Assembly (NCBI GenBank): GCA_022925895.1
Contig: JAKSYS010000017.1
Span: 182,797 to 246,796, forward strand
Length of the DNA: 64,000 bases
DNA from: Fragilaria crotonensis
Taxonomy: Eukaryota > Bacillariophyta > Fragilariophyceae > Fragilariales > Fragilariaceae
Direction: 5' to 3'
This document shows positions 41,801-50,142 of the stretch, piece after piece (position 1 is the stretch's first letter; each line of letters opens with the position of its first letter). The position numbers and the translations under genes were made by a program. The notes under the pieces are model-generated. The model was given only the letters and a program-made list of their open reading frames with translations, was not told the origin of the DNA and made no database searches.

Positions 41801-42977
41801 CACGTCGCAGGCCGACGCCGATCATTTGATTACCACACTCGAACGCCATTATCAAGTCAGCGTCGATTGGACGGGCACACGTTATTGCGGCCTCACCCTC
41901 ACGTGGGACTATGTCCGCCGCACCTGCGACCTGTCCATGCCAGGCTACATTGCCCGCGCACTGCAACGATTCCAGCACGTTGCCCCACCGAAACCGGAAC
42001 ATTCTCCACACCCATGGCAACGGCCAACGTATGGCGCCAAAACCCAGTTTGCCCCAGAGCCTGATACCGCTGTCGCGCTCGATGCAACGGACAAGACTCG
42101 AATCCTCGAGGTGCTCGGCACGTTACTGTATTATGCCCGAGCAGTTGATTCCACGTTACTCACCGCTATTGGCGAATTGGCAACGGAGCAAGCCGGCGGT
42201 ACCAAAACCACGATGGACAAGCTCGCACAGCTGCTTAACTACTGTGCAACGCATCCCGATGCGACCGTTCGTTTCACTGCTAGCGACATGTTGCTTGCCA
42301 TCGAAAGTGACGCCTCCTACCTCTCCGTCGTCAAAGCCCGATCCCGCGCAGCGGGGTACTTTTACCTGACAAACAAAACCACAGCGCGCAACGCCGGTTT
42401 CAAACCTAACGGCGCTGTCCACGTCTTATGTCAAATAATGCGTGAAGTCCTGTCCAGCGCCGCCGAAGCTGAACTTGGGGCGTTATTTCACAATGGCAAG
42501 GAAGCATGCCCCCTGCGCATCGCTCTCGACGAAATGGGGCATCCCCAACCGGCGACGCCCATGGCCACCGACAACAGTACCGCCAGCGGCATCGCCACTG
42601 ACACTGTCAAGCAAAAACGCTCCAAAGCCGTCGACATGCGTTTCTATTGGATCCGCGATCGCGTCCGCCAAGGCCAATTTCAAATTTATTGGCGCAAAGG
42701 CAACACGAACCGCGCCGACTATTTCTCCAAACATCATCCGGCCTCCCATCATCAGGCCATTCGTTCTACGTACTTATACTCGGCCACGAATCCGACAAAG
42801 AACTATTTTGATTGCCTTGCCGATACCGAGCTTCCGCCCACGGCACTGGCACTCCATACTGTGGACCCTGGTGAGGGTGTGTTATTATACCCGGGCACCC
42901 CGCAGTTGGGTAACCCGGAAGGTCATAGCATTCCAATGACCGAGCCCAGGTCCACTCAAATATCGAGTCAATCATAA
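38817..42977 (+). CDS. pol: Copia pol: protease, integrase, reverse transcriptase, RNase H
   Basis: This frame is the same as the end of gag, separated only by the UGA at 38814-38816. It has no stop until 42975-42977, which lies inside the 3' LTR. The first ATG is at 39066, but the protease motif ADSGSTSHF is at about 38964-38990, upstream of it, so translation must come through from gag. Next are an integrase N-terminal zinc-like region (HAALFSPSLSTLHGALERGF ... GHLDQTRKN), a D-D-E core (HTDQTGKF; RLDNEC; NAAERAIRTFKNHF), reverse transcriptase (MATDLKDFYLG; RRGMYGLPQAG; VVDDFG) and RNase H (IESDASY; SSAAEAELGAL; ATDNSTASG). Catalytic residues appear intact. Confidence 0.93.
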   Translation, partial: HCGEPIAAAVTTLLPPTSNVPNDSGYSCLSTVSTLGPPTIIPPDTCAIADSGSTSHFCTVSAHVINKRPTCNPIGIRNPNGTIMYSTHEAELDLPALPFAARHVHIVPALSHVSLLSIGQLCDSGCHVTFDAVSVTVHHHERLLLTGERTPATGLWHLSLVPPDVAYTARAVEPPPRRVASPLPCSPCAAAVVQSATPSELVAFAHAALFSPSLSTLHGALERGFLPNFLGLTARKLRTHPPTSVAMVKGHLDQTRKNQRSTKADACPPDDASTSEDGAATLCQFPTSDPSNQRTHHCFASVVEPHTGQIHTDQTGKFVVASSTGNNYILVLYDYDSNSILVAPMRSRTGPCILTAFQGLHARLVAAGLRPRLHRLDNECTVALKQFLVAEDIDFQLVPPGMHRRNAAERAIRTFKNHFISGLCSVDKNFPLHLWDKLLPQAELTLNLLRGSRINPSLSAHAQLHGAVDFNRTPIAPPGIRVLVHVKPAERTTWSPHGADGWYTGPALESYRCYTVWLWDTRATRVCDTLSWFPTKVTMPLASSNDLILAGIHDILHALHHPSPASPLAPLTDSHHRALIELTSILTSLASPQTNPIGHATVAPLRVASPTTVGIVLPPPSASVDPPLRVGAPSSTTSPPSAPLSLVAPRRVQFAPLPSDTIVDTFRTSTGFVGKRRRRSLRYNPRTPPGPTSKTIHPLKLTKKKLTTPPTATPARRPVVPVHHQHGTRANKQRPLHHIAAAARALLLDAAQPAPADAGVHYAFHGNAFNPDTGRLAEYRELSHCSEGPLWQQSNAEEIGRLAQGYGDVKGTNTMYFIPVTAIPADRKATYLRVVVASRPEKVNPRRVRWTVGGDKVDYPFDVSTKTADLTTAKLLFNSVLSTPNAKFMATDLKDFYLGTPMERYEYMRIPIGLIPDVIIELYNLLPLVHNGHVFVEIRRGMYGLPQAGRLANDQLIKFMAPHGYHPVALTPGLWKHSSRDIVFSLVVDDFGIRYTSQADADHLITTLERHYQVSVDWTGTRYCGLTLTWDYVRRTCDLSMPGYIARALQRFQHVAPPKPEHSPHPWQRPTYGAKTQFAPEPDTAVALDATDKTRILEVLGTLLYYARAVDSTLLTAIGELATEQAGGTKTTMDKLAQLLNYCATHPDATVRFTASDMLLAIESDASYLSVVKARSRAAGYFYLTNKTTARNAGFKPNGAVHVLCQIMREVLSSAAEAELGALFHNGKEACPLRIALDEMGHPQPATPMATDNSTASGIATDTVKQKRSKAVDMRFYWIRDRVRQGQFQIYWRKGNTNRADYFSKHHPASHHQAIRSTYLYSATNPTKNYFDCLADTELPPTALALHTVDPGEGVLLYPGTPQLGNPEGHSIPMTEPRSTQISSQS
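42868..42879 (+). promoter_or_regulatory. Polypurine tract
   Basis: TGGTGAGGGTG-type purine-rich bases sit directly before the 3' LTR (first LTR base 42880), the expected place for plus-strand priming. Confidence 0.7.
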
Positions 42978-43019
42978 TTTATGTAGCTCATCGTTTTAAC
43001 GACATCTACCTCTTTAACA
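42880..43019 (+). repeat. 3' LTR, 140 bp
   Basis: Identical by eye to the 5' LTR. The pol reading frame runs 98 bp into it before stopping. Confidence 0.95.
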
Positions 43020-43024
43020 CATCT

Positions 43025-43570
43025 TTCCTTTTTTCGGGATATGTCTGTCACTGTGGCATTTCCAATCAATCGGTCGTGGTAATGCTGGTCCGCTCCCGGG
43101 GTCGGAGTAGTCGCAAGTCGCAAGGTTCACAAATGCGCTTCGCGCTACATATCATAGAAACGAATACCGGTCCTTCTTTTGTCTTGTGTCCGGGCTCGTC
43201 CGACAAAAGTATCCTAATCCACGACTTCATATCTATCTGTTTATACCCCTTCACTTTTACTTGGATTTTGGCGTACCACAGAAACCAGGGGCATTAGGCT
43301 AATCCTACAACTTATTATGATAATTGCTGTGTCTTCTAGAGAGTAATATTTTATTTAGCAAGAGTAGCTGCACCATAAGCAGCATGAATAGCGTCAAGCA
43401 AAGTCAGAGCCCGCAATTTTCCGAAGTATATATGAGGTATGCATATAGTCGCAGCGTCGTCCACAGTCGCACAACAACAAGAATCATAAAATCCAACGAC
43501 GGTCGACCGCTGGCAACATCACCAAAGCACAATTTGGCATTGGTTCCTTGAAGCAGTCGTACTCATCTTT
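43025..43570. other. Intergenic, Copia element to DUF6604 gene
   Basis: No gene seen. It includes the 3' flank of the DUF6604-like gene. Confidence 0.4.
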
Positions 43571-46417
43571 TTACTCCTCGTCCTCTGCAATTATTGGAGC
43601 GAAGAATAGGATTGAGATTGGTGGAAGCTTCTCAAAAAAGAGGCTCATCGCTGCCGCTGGCTGGATAATCACCGGATCAACTGTGGGCAAATCTACAAAG
43701 TCAAGCCGACCGAGAATCTCTTGTGCAAAGATATGAACCATTGCCAGCCGCTCAAGATTTGAATCGCTACTCTCCCATGACTGCCGACCGATACTTCGAC
43801 CATCTGTCCTTCGTCCGTAACGCATAGAATCAGGAGTGGCTCGAACCATCGCCTGCACTTCCTTCTTCCAGCAATGGTCGAAGAACCGATCGATGAAGTA
43901 ATTGAGATGAGCCCCAAGAGCAGTCATATTCATCGCAAGGTACGGCTGGTCGACTTCTATGGCATCCAGTGTATCGTTACATCTCACGATGTGGTCGTAC
44001 AATGGATTCGCCTTTTGTCTCTCAACGTCCTTATGATACGTGTCCACAACATCCGTGAAATCTCTATTCACGATGCGGCGAAAGCTCTTCGACAGCTTGT
44101 CTGGCTCGATAGGAGTCATTCTTCGTGCAGTGTCTTGTAGCCTTGACCGCGACGGTGCCTTGTTTGAAGCACCGTGGGCTTTGGAAAACCGGGCGGCCGC
44201 CTCGTTGCTCATTCGCCTAGCTTCCTTTACTTCTGTTCCAAAGGCAATCCACCACTGTAGCACGAAGGTTCCTCGTGTCGGCTTGGGTCCTTCCCAAATC
44301 GCTTTGGAGTTTTGAAAATTACGATCCAACGCTTCCAGCGTGCCATGGTTGTCGATGGGCGGCAGTCCGACTTCTTTCAGAGCATTGTAGAGATGAAGAG
44401 TCATGCGCAGTTGGGAGAAGTTATCAACCATCCAGCTTCCCTCTTGCAAATTCGAAAAGTATATAATATATCCCATCAAATTCCCGGCGCAGAGTGGATT
44501 CCAGAACGCCCGGATTGTTTGTTCGCGACTGGGTTGAAGAGTTGGTGGCGCGACCAAGCATTGCAGCACCTGTATCCTTCTCACGTTTTCTGCCCAGTGC
44601 TTTGGTTGCGCCCGCCCTTCATACCGCTTAGCAGCGGTGGTCAGCTGGTCAAAGTACAAATCGAAGCAAGACTCTGCCACATCGGCAATATCATGAACAT
44701 CATTGCCGCCCTGCACTTCAAAAATGGACGTTGCGAGAGTATGAATAGAAAAAGCCAAGGCCCACGAAACAGGCATCTTCGGATCCTTGACGTAGTCTCT
44801 CAATAACGTGAACATTGGTAGCAGCTCGTCCTCAAGCGGCAGTTTTTGCAAAAGTGGACCATCACAAAGATTGATCAACACCGGTAGAATTTCACCCATC
44901 ATGAGTTCATCCATGTCTTTCATGATTCGTTTCGCCATGCCCTTCTTGGTCTCGTCCCAGCGCTTGCCAAAGAATCCCTCCTTCAAAATCAGGTGACAAT
45001 GTCGTTCTCTAATGACGTTGCTAAGGCTTTGCAAATGCTTCGTGGTCATGAGAATAGTTCGGTCAGCTGTACCAATGAACTCAAACTGAGATAACCAGCT
45101 ACCTTCTTCCACAGGCAATCCCTTTTGCCGAATTTCTTCAATGATTGACCGATTCTGCGCCCGCATACTTCCGACTGGAAGTTCGAACGCGACCAGGTCG
45201 TTAATACCTTTGATGTAAACTCGCTCCACGGTTTCAGGAGGAACCTGCCACTTGCCACAAAATTCGGTACCCAGATTCTTCATGACAGGATCGCTGTCGT
45301 TTCTGACAGCTCTTTCCAGACAGTCACCCAAGAACATCTTGGCATCGATTTCCGTGAATTCGGATCCAAGAGGAGACAATCTTGTGATTTCATTCGTCAG
45401 CATGCTTGTCAGTTCAGGAAAGACAAGTACCGACAAGAGACGGTAGATCGTATTCATATGAGGGTATTCCAAAACCAGTGTTTGTTCCAGATACTGGACG
45501 TACTGGATTCCCATGTTGGCTGCGGTAGAAGCCTCCAGCAAATCCTCAATGACAACTGAGGGAGGGTAATCTTCGCTCTTGTACCTTGCCCAGGCCTTCT
45601 TCAAGGTGGAATACATCAAGACGTTGTGTCTCATAATGTCATCCAGTGTCATCAAGAATAAAATAGCAGCTTCCCGATCAGACCCAGCCATGACTTGTTT
45701 CAGAGTAAGCTGAGATGGCTCCTGTGGCACCACAGGTTTGGGCACGGTTCCAGAAGGCAAATCCTCTTCTTCATCTTCGTCCTCGTCTTCCACCGATAGC
45801 GCCGCAAATCTGTTTTCATCTCGTTCAGTCTTCTCCTCGTCCTGCTGTTCGGAACGATGAGCTCGCTTGGTCAAGGGTGTTAGTTGTCGAAGTACAGCAA
45901 AGCAGTAGAGCAACGCTGACAGGAAATAGGAATGTCCAGCATCGCCGCCCTGATACTTGCTGGTTGCAACCCTCTGTCGCACACGGATTGCAAGTTTTAA
46001 ATCATTCATGAGAGAAACTGGAATGTTTGCAATACTGTTGGCTTCCAGATAATCCACAGCATCGACAAGGCATCGTACATGTTCCTCACGAAAGATCTCT
46101 TCGGGCACCATGGAACGGAGACGTTCCTTGACTCGTTTCGTAGCCTCCTTGTATCGAAAGTAAATACTCTGAAAATCACGAGGATTCCGAGGCGCAGCAG
46201 TACCATCCTCATCATGTTGGTTGATATAATCACTCCAGTTGGCATTGTCTAGCACTGACTGAGAAAATTTCGTCGGCAGCTTCTTCTTCTTGTTGGGAGC
46301 CGCGCCACTGGCTCCATTTGGTTCTGACTTGGAACTACTTCCACCACCACCATGACCAAGTTTGCCCTTTTTCTTCTTGTTGTTGCCTCGCGGTGCTTTC
46401 TTATTGCCTGGAGCCAT
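43571..46417 (-). CDS. DUF6604-like large protein
   Basis: A 948-residue intronless soluble protein. Residues 1-45 are Lys/Gly/Asn-rich and basic (GNNKKKKGKLGHGGGG). From about 70, the text IYFRYKEATKRVKERLRSMVPEE, followed by helices, an acidic insert (EDEDEDEEEDLPSG, near 215-235) and more helices, resembles the DUF6604 domain of fungi and diatoms. The remaining 700 residues are helix-rich with no catalytic motif I recognise. Function unknown. The basic N-terminus could direct it to the nucleus. About 130 bp of its upstream region (46446-46575) recurs at 53544-53680 as the start of the tandem duplication. Confidence 0.7.
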   Translation of the reverse strand: MAPGNKKAPRGNNKKKKGKLGHGGGGSSSKSEPNGASGAAPNKKKKLPTKFSQSVLDNANWSDYINQHDEDGTAAPRNPRDFQSIYFRYKEATKRVKERLRSMVPEEIFREEHVRCLVDAVDYLEANSIANIPVSLMNDLKLAIRVRQRVATSKYQGGDAGHSYFLSALLYCFAVLRQLTPLTKRAHRSEQQDEEKTERDENRFAALSVEDEDEDEEEDLPSGTVPKPVVPQEPSQLTLKQVMAGSDREAAILFLMTLDDIMRHNVLMYSTLKKAWARYKSEDYPPSVVIEDLLEASTAANMGIQYVQYLEQTLVLEYPHMNTIYRLLSVLVFPELTSMLTNEITRLSPLGSEFTEIDAKMFLGDCLERAVRNDSDPVMKNLGTEFCGKWQVPPETVERVYIKGINDLVAFELPVGSMRAQNRSIIEEIRQKGLPVEEGSWLSQFEFIGTADRTILMTTKHLQSLSNVIRERHCHLILKEGFFGKRWDETKKGMAKRIMKDMDELMMGEILPVLINLCDGPLLQKLPLEDELLPMFTLLRDYVKDPKMPVSWALAFSIHTLATSIFEVQGGNDVHDIADVAESCFDLYFDQLTTAAKRYEGRAQPKHWAENVRRIQVLQCLVAPPTLQPSREQTIRAFWNPLCAGNLMGYIIYFSNLQEGSWMVDNFSQLRMTLHLYNALKEVGLPPIDNHGTLEALDRNFQNSKAIWEGPKPTRGTFVLQWWIAFGTEVKEARRMSNEAAARFSKAHGASNKAPSRSRLQDTARRMTPIEPDKLSKSFRRIVNRDFTDVVDTYHKDVERQKANPLYDHIVRCNDTLDAIEVDQPYLAMNMTALGAHLNYFIDRFFDHCWKKEVQAMVRATPDSMRYGRRTDGRSIGRQSWESSDSNLERLAMVHIFAQEILGRLDFVDLPTVDPVIIQPAAAMSLFFEKLPPISILFFAPIIAEDEE

Positions 46418-47033
46418 GCTCTCGTTGTGTTGACTTCGTTTGGCGTTCCAAGGGCGAGGACAAATCCTGCGAATGTGAGAGTCTCTGGAATGAACTGTGA
46501 ATGTAATTGGAGTGTTTTGGAATGCGCCGCCACTTGTTATGTCCAGTCTTGCTCGCGTCGGTGTCTACTCGGATCTTTTTTAACTGGACTCTAATTTTAA
46601 AGACTCCGACTAAAATGAAACCTACACAAGTACTTGTACTGGGTCGTACTTGGTACTGGAACTTTGAAAGGAGATCAGGAGTATCCTACATACACATATG
46701 CGTACATGTAGTTCTCAGTACTTGTACAACTCGGAGATAGGAGAGCAAGAGCCTACATGGGTATGATTATAAAACTGGCTACTGTTTTTGCAACGAGTAC
46801 TGTATATCAGCATGTCTATGCATACGGCGGTTCGATGGCCTCCAGCAGTAGCAGCTATCTATCACACGAACGTTCACCACGTGCACGCAAACTCACTACC
46901 GTAGATATGATATGACGTACGACGAGTACACAGTGTAAATCCGTCGTGTTGTCAACTAATCGATCACAAATACTGAAAATCATCGAACACTTATTCTGAG
47001 TCGAGTTTCGACACATGAAGTCGACAGTGGTGG
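46418..47033. promoter_or_regulatory. Divergent upstream region and duplication start
   Basis: The interval lies between the DUF6604 gene (-) and the 185-residue gene (+). Bases about 46446-46575 have a diverged copy at 53544-53680. A GTAC-rich block lies at 46625-46740. Confidence 0.5.
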
Positions 47034-47591
47034 ATGCTGGCATTGCCTCTCTGTCATGCCTTCCAAAATGGCATTTGCTTTGACAGAAGCCTCCGTTTAA
47101 CGAAAAGTCGCACTCGATGTGTAGTCCGAATCAACGAAAACATCAAACGGAAGACCATGTCCAACGTAGTCTCGAATTTGATCGCGTGCAACCTTGTGAA
47201 ACGTGACATCGTAGCCGATTCATCCAATGAATGGCCTACAGATGCCCCATCGTGGGCACTAAGTGGTTGGGAGACGCCGCCCACATCAGATGGCAGCGAT
47301 CCTCCAGACCAGGGCTCCTGCAAAACAGGAACCAACCATCAGAACAAATTCTCCGTCACGAACGATTCGCCGACATGGGAATTGGTCCTTGCAAAGACGT
47401 TGCCAGATGACGGTACTTCTTCTGTCTCTCCAGAATCAGCAATCTTGGCTCCTCGCGGAGGGTGCGATAATCTGTGCGACGATACACAACGGTATTCCGA
47501 TACTTGTGAGTTCACCGTGTTGGGCAATGCCAAGTGGTTGATAATTCGGACTGAGGATCAGCGCTGGATCTTCGAACCATCGCTGTTGTGA
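47034..47591 (+). CDS. Unknown small protein, intact copy
   Basis: 185 residues, not recognised. An internal Met at 47157 (MSNVVSNLIACNLVKRD) is a possible start; the longer form begins MLALPLCHAFQNG, slightly signal-like. The C-terminal 120 residues are polar, Thr/Ser/Pro-rich with several Cys (GSCKTGT; RGGCDNLCDD) and end IRTEDQRWIFEPSLL. The duplicated copy (57464-57850) is frameshifted. Differences between copies include a 3-to-2 G run and a lost T. The gene converges with the DUF547 gene, 85 bp apart. It may be secreted or regulatory, but nothing shows this. Confidence 0.5.
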   Translation: MLALPLCHAFQNGICFDRSLRLTKSRTRCVVRINENIKRKTMSNVVSNLIACNLVKRDIVADSSNEWPTDAPSWALSGWETPPTSDGSDPPDQGSCKTGTNHQNKFSVTNDSPTWELVLAKTLPDDGTSSVSPESAILAPRGGCDNLCDDTQRYSDTCEFTVLGNAKWLIIRTEDQRWIFEPSLL

Positions 47592-47676
47592 CAATCCTAA
47601 AACAGATGAAGACGTTCCAACACCAAGTAGTCAGTGCACCGGCAATGTGAATGCACGCACCTCCAACCCAAAGGTG

Positions 47677-50142
47677 TTACTTTTCAGCCGATTCCACAGA
47701 TTCGCTACCATCATTTTCAATCACCATCTCTTCCAAATAGTCACTCTCATTTTGCTCATCTTGGTCCACACGTTTCAACAGCTGATGGTACTGTTCGGCA
47801 CACGGTAGAAACTTGATGGCGTATGGACTGTCCTCCTTCATCAGAGACACGACAGTCCGCTGCCGATCGGCGCTCAAGAATCGCGTGCAAAAGGCAAGAC
47901 ATGACAAGGCATCTCCAGGCCCGAAATCGTTCCGGTACACATCGCACACTTTTGGAATCAGAATTACGCGCCTTGCGTCATCAATGACAAGGTGACGTTG
48001 GATGAACTTTGTACTTGCGGCCTGTAGTTGAGACTCAAGACGATCAGACCTGAGGACCGGGATGGCTTGGGAGAAAGAAGAATCGCCGGTGTTCAGCATA
48101 AAGATGATTCTCGGATCTGTGTAGGTTAATGCGTAGATACTGTAGGCAGAAGACTTGCGAGGAATGTCGATGTAAGGATGCTTCGGCGAGACAGGCTTGG
48201 ACATGTTTCCACGAAGAACACAGTGGTAAAGTTCGGCCAATGAAAAAACGTCGCCTCCGATTTCATAACAAGAGGTACGAAAAAAATGCCCAACCGACTT
48301 CTTGTAGAGTGGGCCATTAATCGTCAGCAAAAGAGCGTGTTGGAGGAGACAGTGATAAATATTAGCAAAGATGCACAATGCTGATGGTTGTGAAAGATCC
48401 AAGCGATCGAGTTGTATTGATCGTAGTTGACTCGTCATGTCAAGAAACGCAGAGAAGGAAGCAGGGTCTGATTCGATTGTATCGAATGTTGTCGAAAGGG
48501 CGAATGCAAGCAACTTGTTGACGAAGGACTCGATTCGTTGCGTTTCAAAATCCTCCTCGTCATCTGAGGACGCCAGCGTCTCGATATCAAAGGTCATTCG
48601 CCGCCCGTTCATCACTGACCGGTGCATTGACTTGGAACCAGAAGGTATCTTGGACCATTTTTGGTTTCCAGTTGATGCCGCTGCTTCAACAGAGTCCTGA
48701 AAGCCCTGCCAGAAGCGAGCTTTCCACATATCGTTGTCGGCATCTATGCTCTCTTGGCGGAGGCCTTTCTGAGCCATGATTCTCAAACAAAATTCATCTC
48801 TCGACTCCTCGCCAGGAAATGCCAGATAATAGCACTGCCACGCAGTTTCAATTACAACAACCGGATATCCTGGCAAGGGAGACAACTCATTCAGATCCAA
48901 GGGTCGAACCAAACTAATGTCAAAGTAAGAGAGCTGCAGCGATGGAAGTTTCGACCCCGGCGTAAACAATACGACTTTCTTTTCGTACACACCAAGCCAC
49001 TCTTCTCGCCAGTGACTCTCCCAAAGACACCTAGCTACAAGCGAGGCAAACAATCGCTTCTGGTCGTCTGGGGGTACAACTCCGACCTGGTAAGCGCCGC
49101 CCTGTAGAAACGACATGTCTAGCTCGGTGGTCTGGAGGAATTGAGCCTGTGCGATGGCTTCAAAGTATTTTCCCATCTGCGAAGAAGGCGCGGCACTTGA
49201 AATCCGATTGAGGGCGCGGGACGTTGTTCGTAACGACTGCTCGGACGGCGACAGTAGCCCGGCGAGTGAGGTTGGGTGAGTTCTCCAAATGGCCGAATTC
49301 CTCTTCTCGAAACGCTTGACTGTGCGATTCACCGCCAAAAATTCGTTTTCCTTTCTGCGCTTGCTTGTTTTTACTCCAGGTGTGACTTTCGGCGCCTTCG
49401 GGTCTCGGGACGGCGGTTTCTTTGAATGTTGAATGGCAGTCGCTGTCCGCGAAACTGGAGCGATGATCGCCTTTCCAGCAGTAACTCCAACCTTTTTCCC
49501 TTGCTTGACAACCTGCTTTCCAGTTTTGGCCGTGCTTGTGGCCACTGATCTGGCGAATTGGTCAAAATTTACTGTCTTCGCGATCTGATCCATGATTTTC
49601 CGCCCCTTGGTCCTGGGCGTTCTTTCCGCTTGATCAAAGTCAATCTCATCTTCAGTCAGCTGCTCGCCATCGTCATCAGTCATTGACGGCATGTTTTCAA
49701 GAGATTCTTGTCGTTGGGAAGTAACTGGATCATCTGCCTCCGACGGAACTCTGCGAGGGGGTGATTGACCCGTTGCATCAAGGCTCATAAGGATCTCTCT
49801 AGGTTCAAGTCGTTCGATTACAGGGGGGTCGAAAATTTTGTTGTTGCGCGACTCTACCCCGCTGATTCTTCGATCCCTAACAGGTTTGGGTGATGTCCTC
49901 CACTTGGAGTTACCAAGTCCAGATCGAATGATATCAGCCAGTGTCCTTCCACTTCGAAGTCGACAGAACGAAGATGATTTCTTTCTTCCTTCCGCGTCAT
50001 CGTCTTCGCTGTCTACAATAACTCTCACAACGTACACCAGCTTGCGGCGGCGTTCTGTTCGATCAAGCATCTCGATCCATACAGGGACATCGAGGTTACA
50101 ATTCAAGGTTGTCAAACGTAAGCCATTCTGGGCTTCAACCAT
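47677..50142 (-). CDS. Intact 3' ORF of copy 1: PH-like and DUF547 domains
   Basis: An open 821-residue frame that is the C-terminal part of the larger gene below. Residues 1-110 continue the upstream domain and are Arg/Ser-rich. About 185-255 is a basic Lys/Thr-rich stretch. About 320-450 resembles a PH domain (WREEWLGVYEKKVVLFTPG; YPVVVIETAWQCYYLAFPG). About 570-790 matches DUF547 (LSQPSALCIFANIYHCLLQH; SCYEIGGDVFSLAELYHCVL; DPRIIFMLNTGDSSFSQA; PKVCDVYRNDFG). DUF547 is a domain of unknown activity with cysteine-peptidase-like wording, often joined to lipid-binding domains. The Met at 50142 is internal relative to copy 2, so a short protein could be made only if transcription starts here. 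Confidence 0.7.
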   Translation of the reverse strand: MVEAQNGLRLTTLNCNLDVPVWIEMLDRTERRRKLVYVVRVIVDSEDDDAEGRKKSSSFCRLRSGRTLADIIRSGLGNSKWRTSPKPVRDRRISGVESRNNKIFDPPVIERLEPREILMSLDATGQSPPRRVPSEADDPVTSQRQESLENMPSMTDDDGEQLTEDEIDFDQAERTPRTKGRKIMDQIAKTVNFDQFARSVATSTAKTGKQVVKQGKKVGVTAGKAIIAPVSRTATAIQHSKKPPSRDPKAPKVTPGVKTSKRRKENEFLAVNRTVKRFEKRNSAIWRTHPTSLAGLLSPSEQSLRTTSRALNRISSAAPSSQMGKYFEAIAQAQFLQTTELDMSFLQGGAYQVGVVPPDDQKRLFASLVARCLWESHWREEWLGVYEKKVVLFTPGSKLPSLQLSYFDISLVRPLDLNELSPLPGYPVVVIETAWQCYYLAFPGEESRDEFCLRIMAQKGLRQESIDADNDMWKARFWQGFQDSVEAAASTGNQKWSKIPSGSKSMHRSVMNGRRMTFDIETLASSDDEEDFETQRIESFVNKLLAFALSTTFDTIESDPASFSAFLDMTSQLRSIQLDRLDLSQPSALCIFANIYHCLLQHALLLTINGPLYKKSVGHFFRTSCYEIGGDVFSLAELYHCVLRGNMSKPVSPKHPYIDIPRKSSAYSIYALTYTDPRIIFMLNTGDSSFSQAIPVLRSDRLESQLQAASTKFIQRHLVIDDARRVILIPKVCDVYRNDFGPGDALSCLAFCTRFLSADRQRTVVSLMKEDSPYAIKFLPCAEQYHQLLKRVDQDEQNESDYLEEMVIENDGSESVESAEK

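Larger units (their letters stand above)
37457..43024 (+). mobile_element. Copia-type LTR retrotransposon with target duplication
   Basis: The element spans 37462-43019 (5558 bp) and is flanked by the 5-bp direct repeat CATCT (37457-37461 and 43020-43024). LTRs of 140 bp begin TGTTA and end TAACA and appear identical. Between them come a leader, gag, then pol in the order protease, integrase, reverse transcriptase, RNase H, which is the Ty1/Copia order. Its GC content is clearly higher than that of the surrounding DNA. Gag and Pol style (YCWTHG, VVDDFG) resembles CoDi-type diatom elements. Identical LTRs imply recent insertion, yet gag has a 1-nt frame break and a UGA separates gag from pol. 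Confidence 0.95.
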
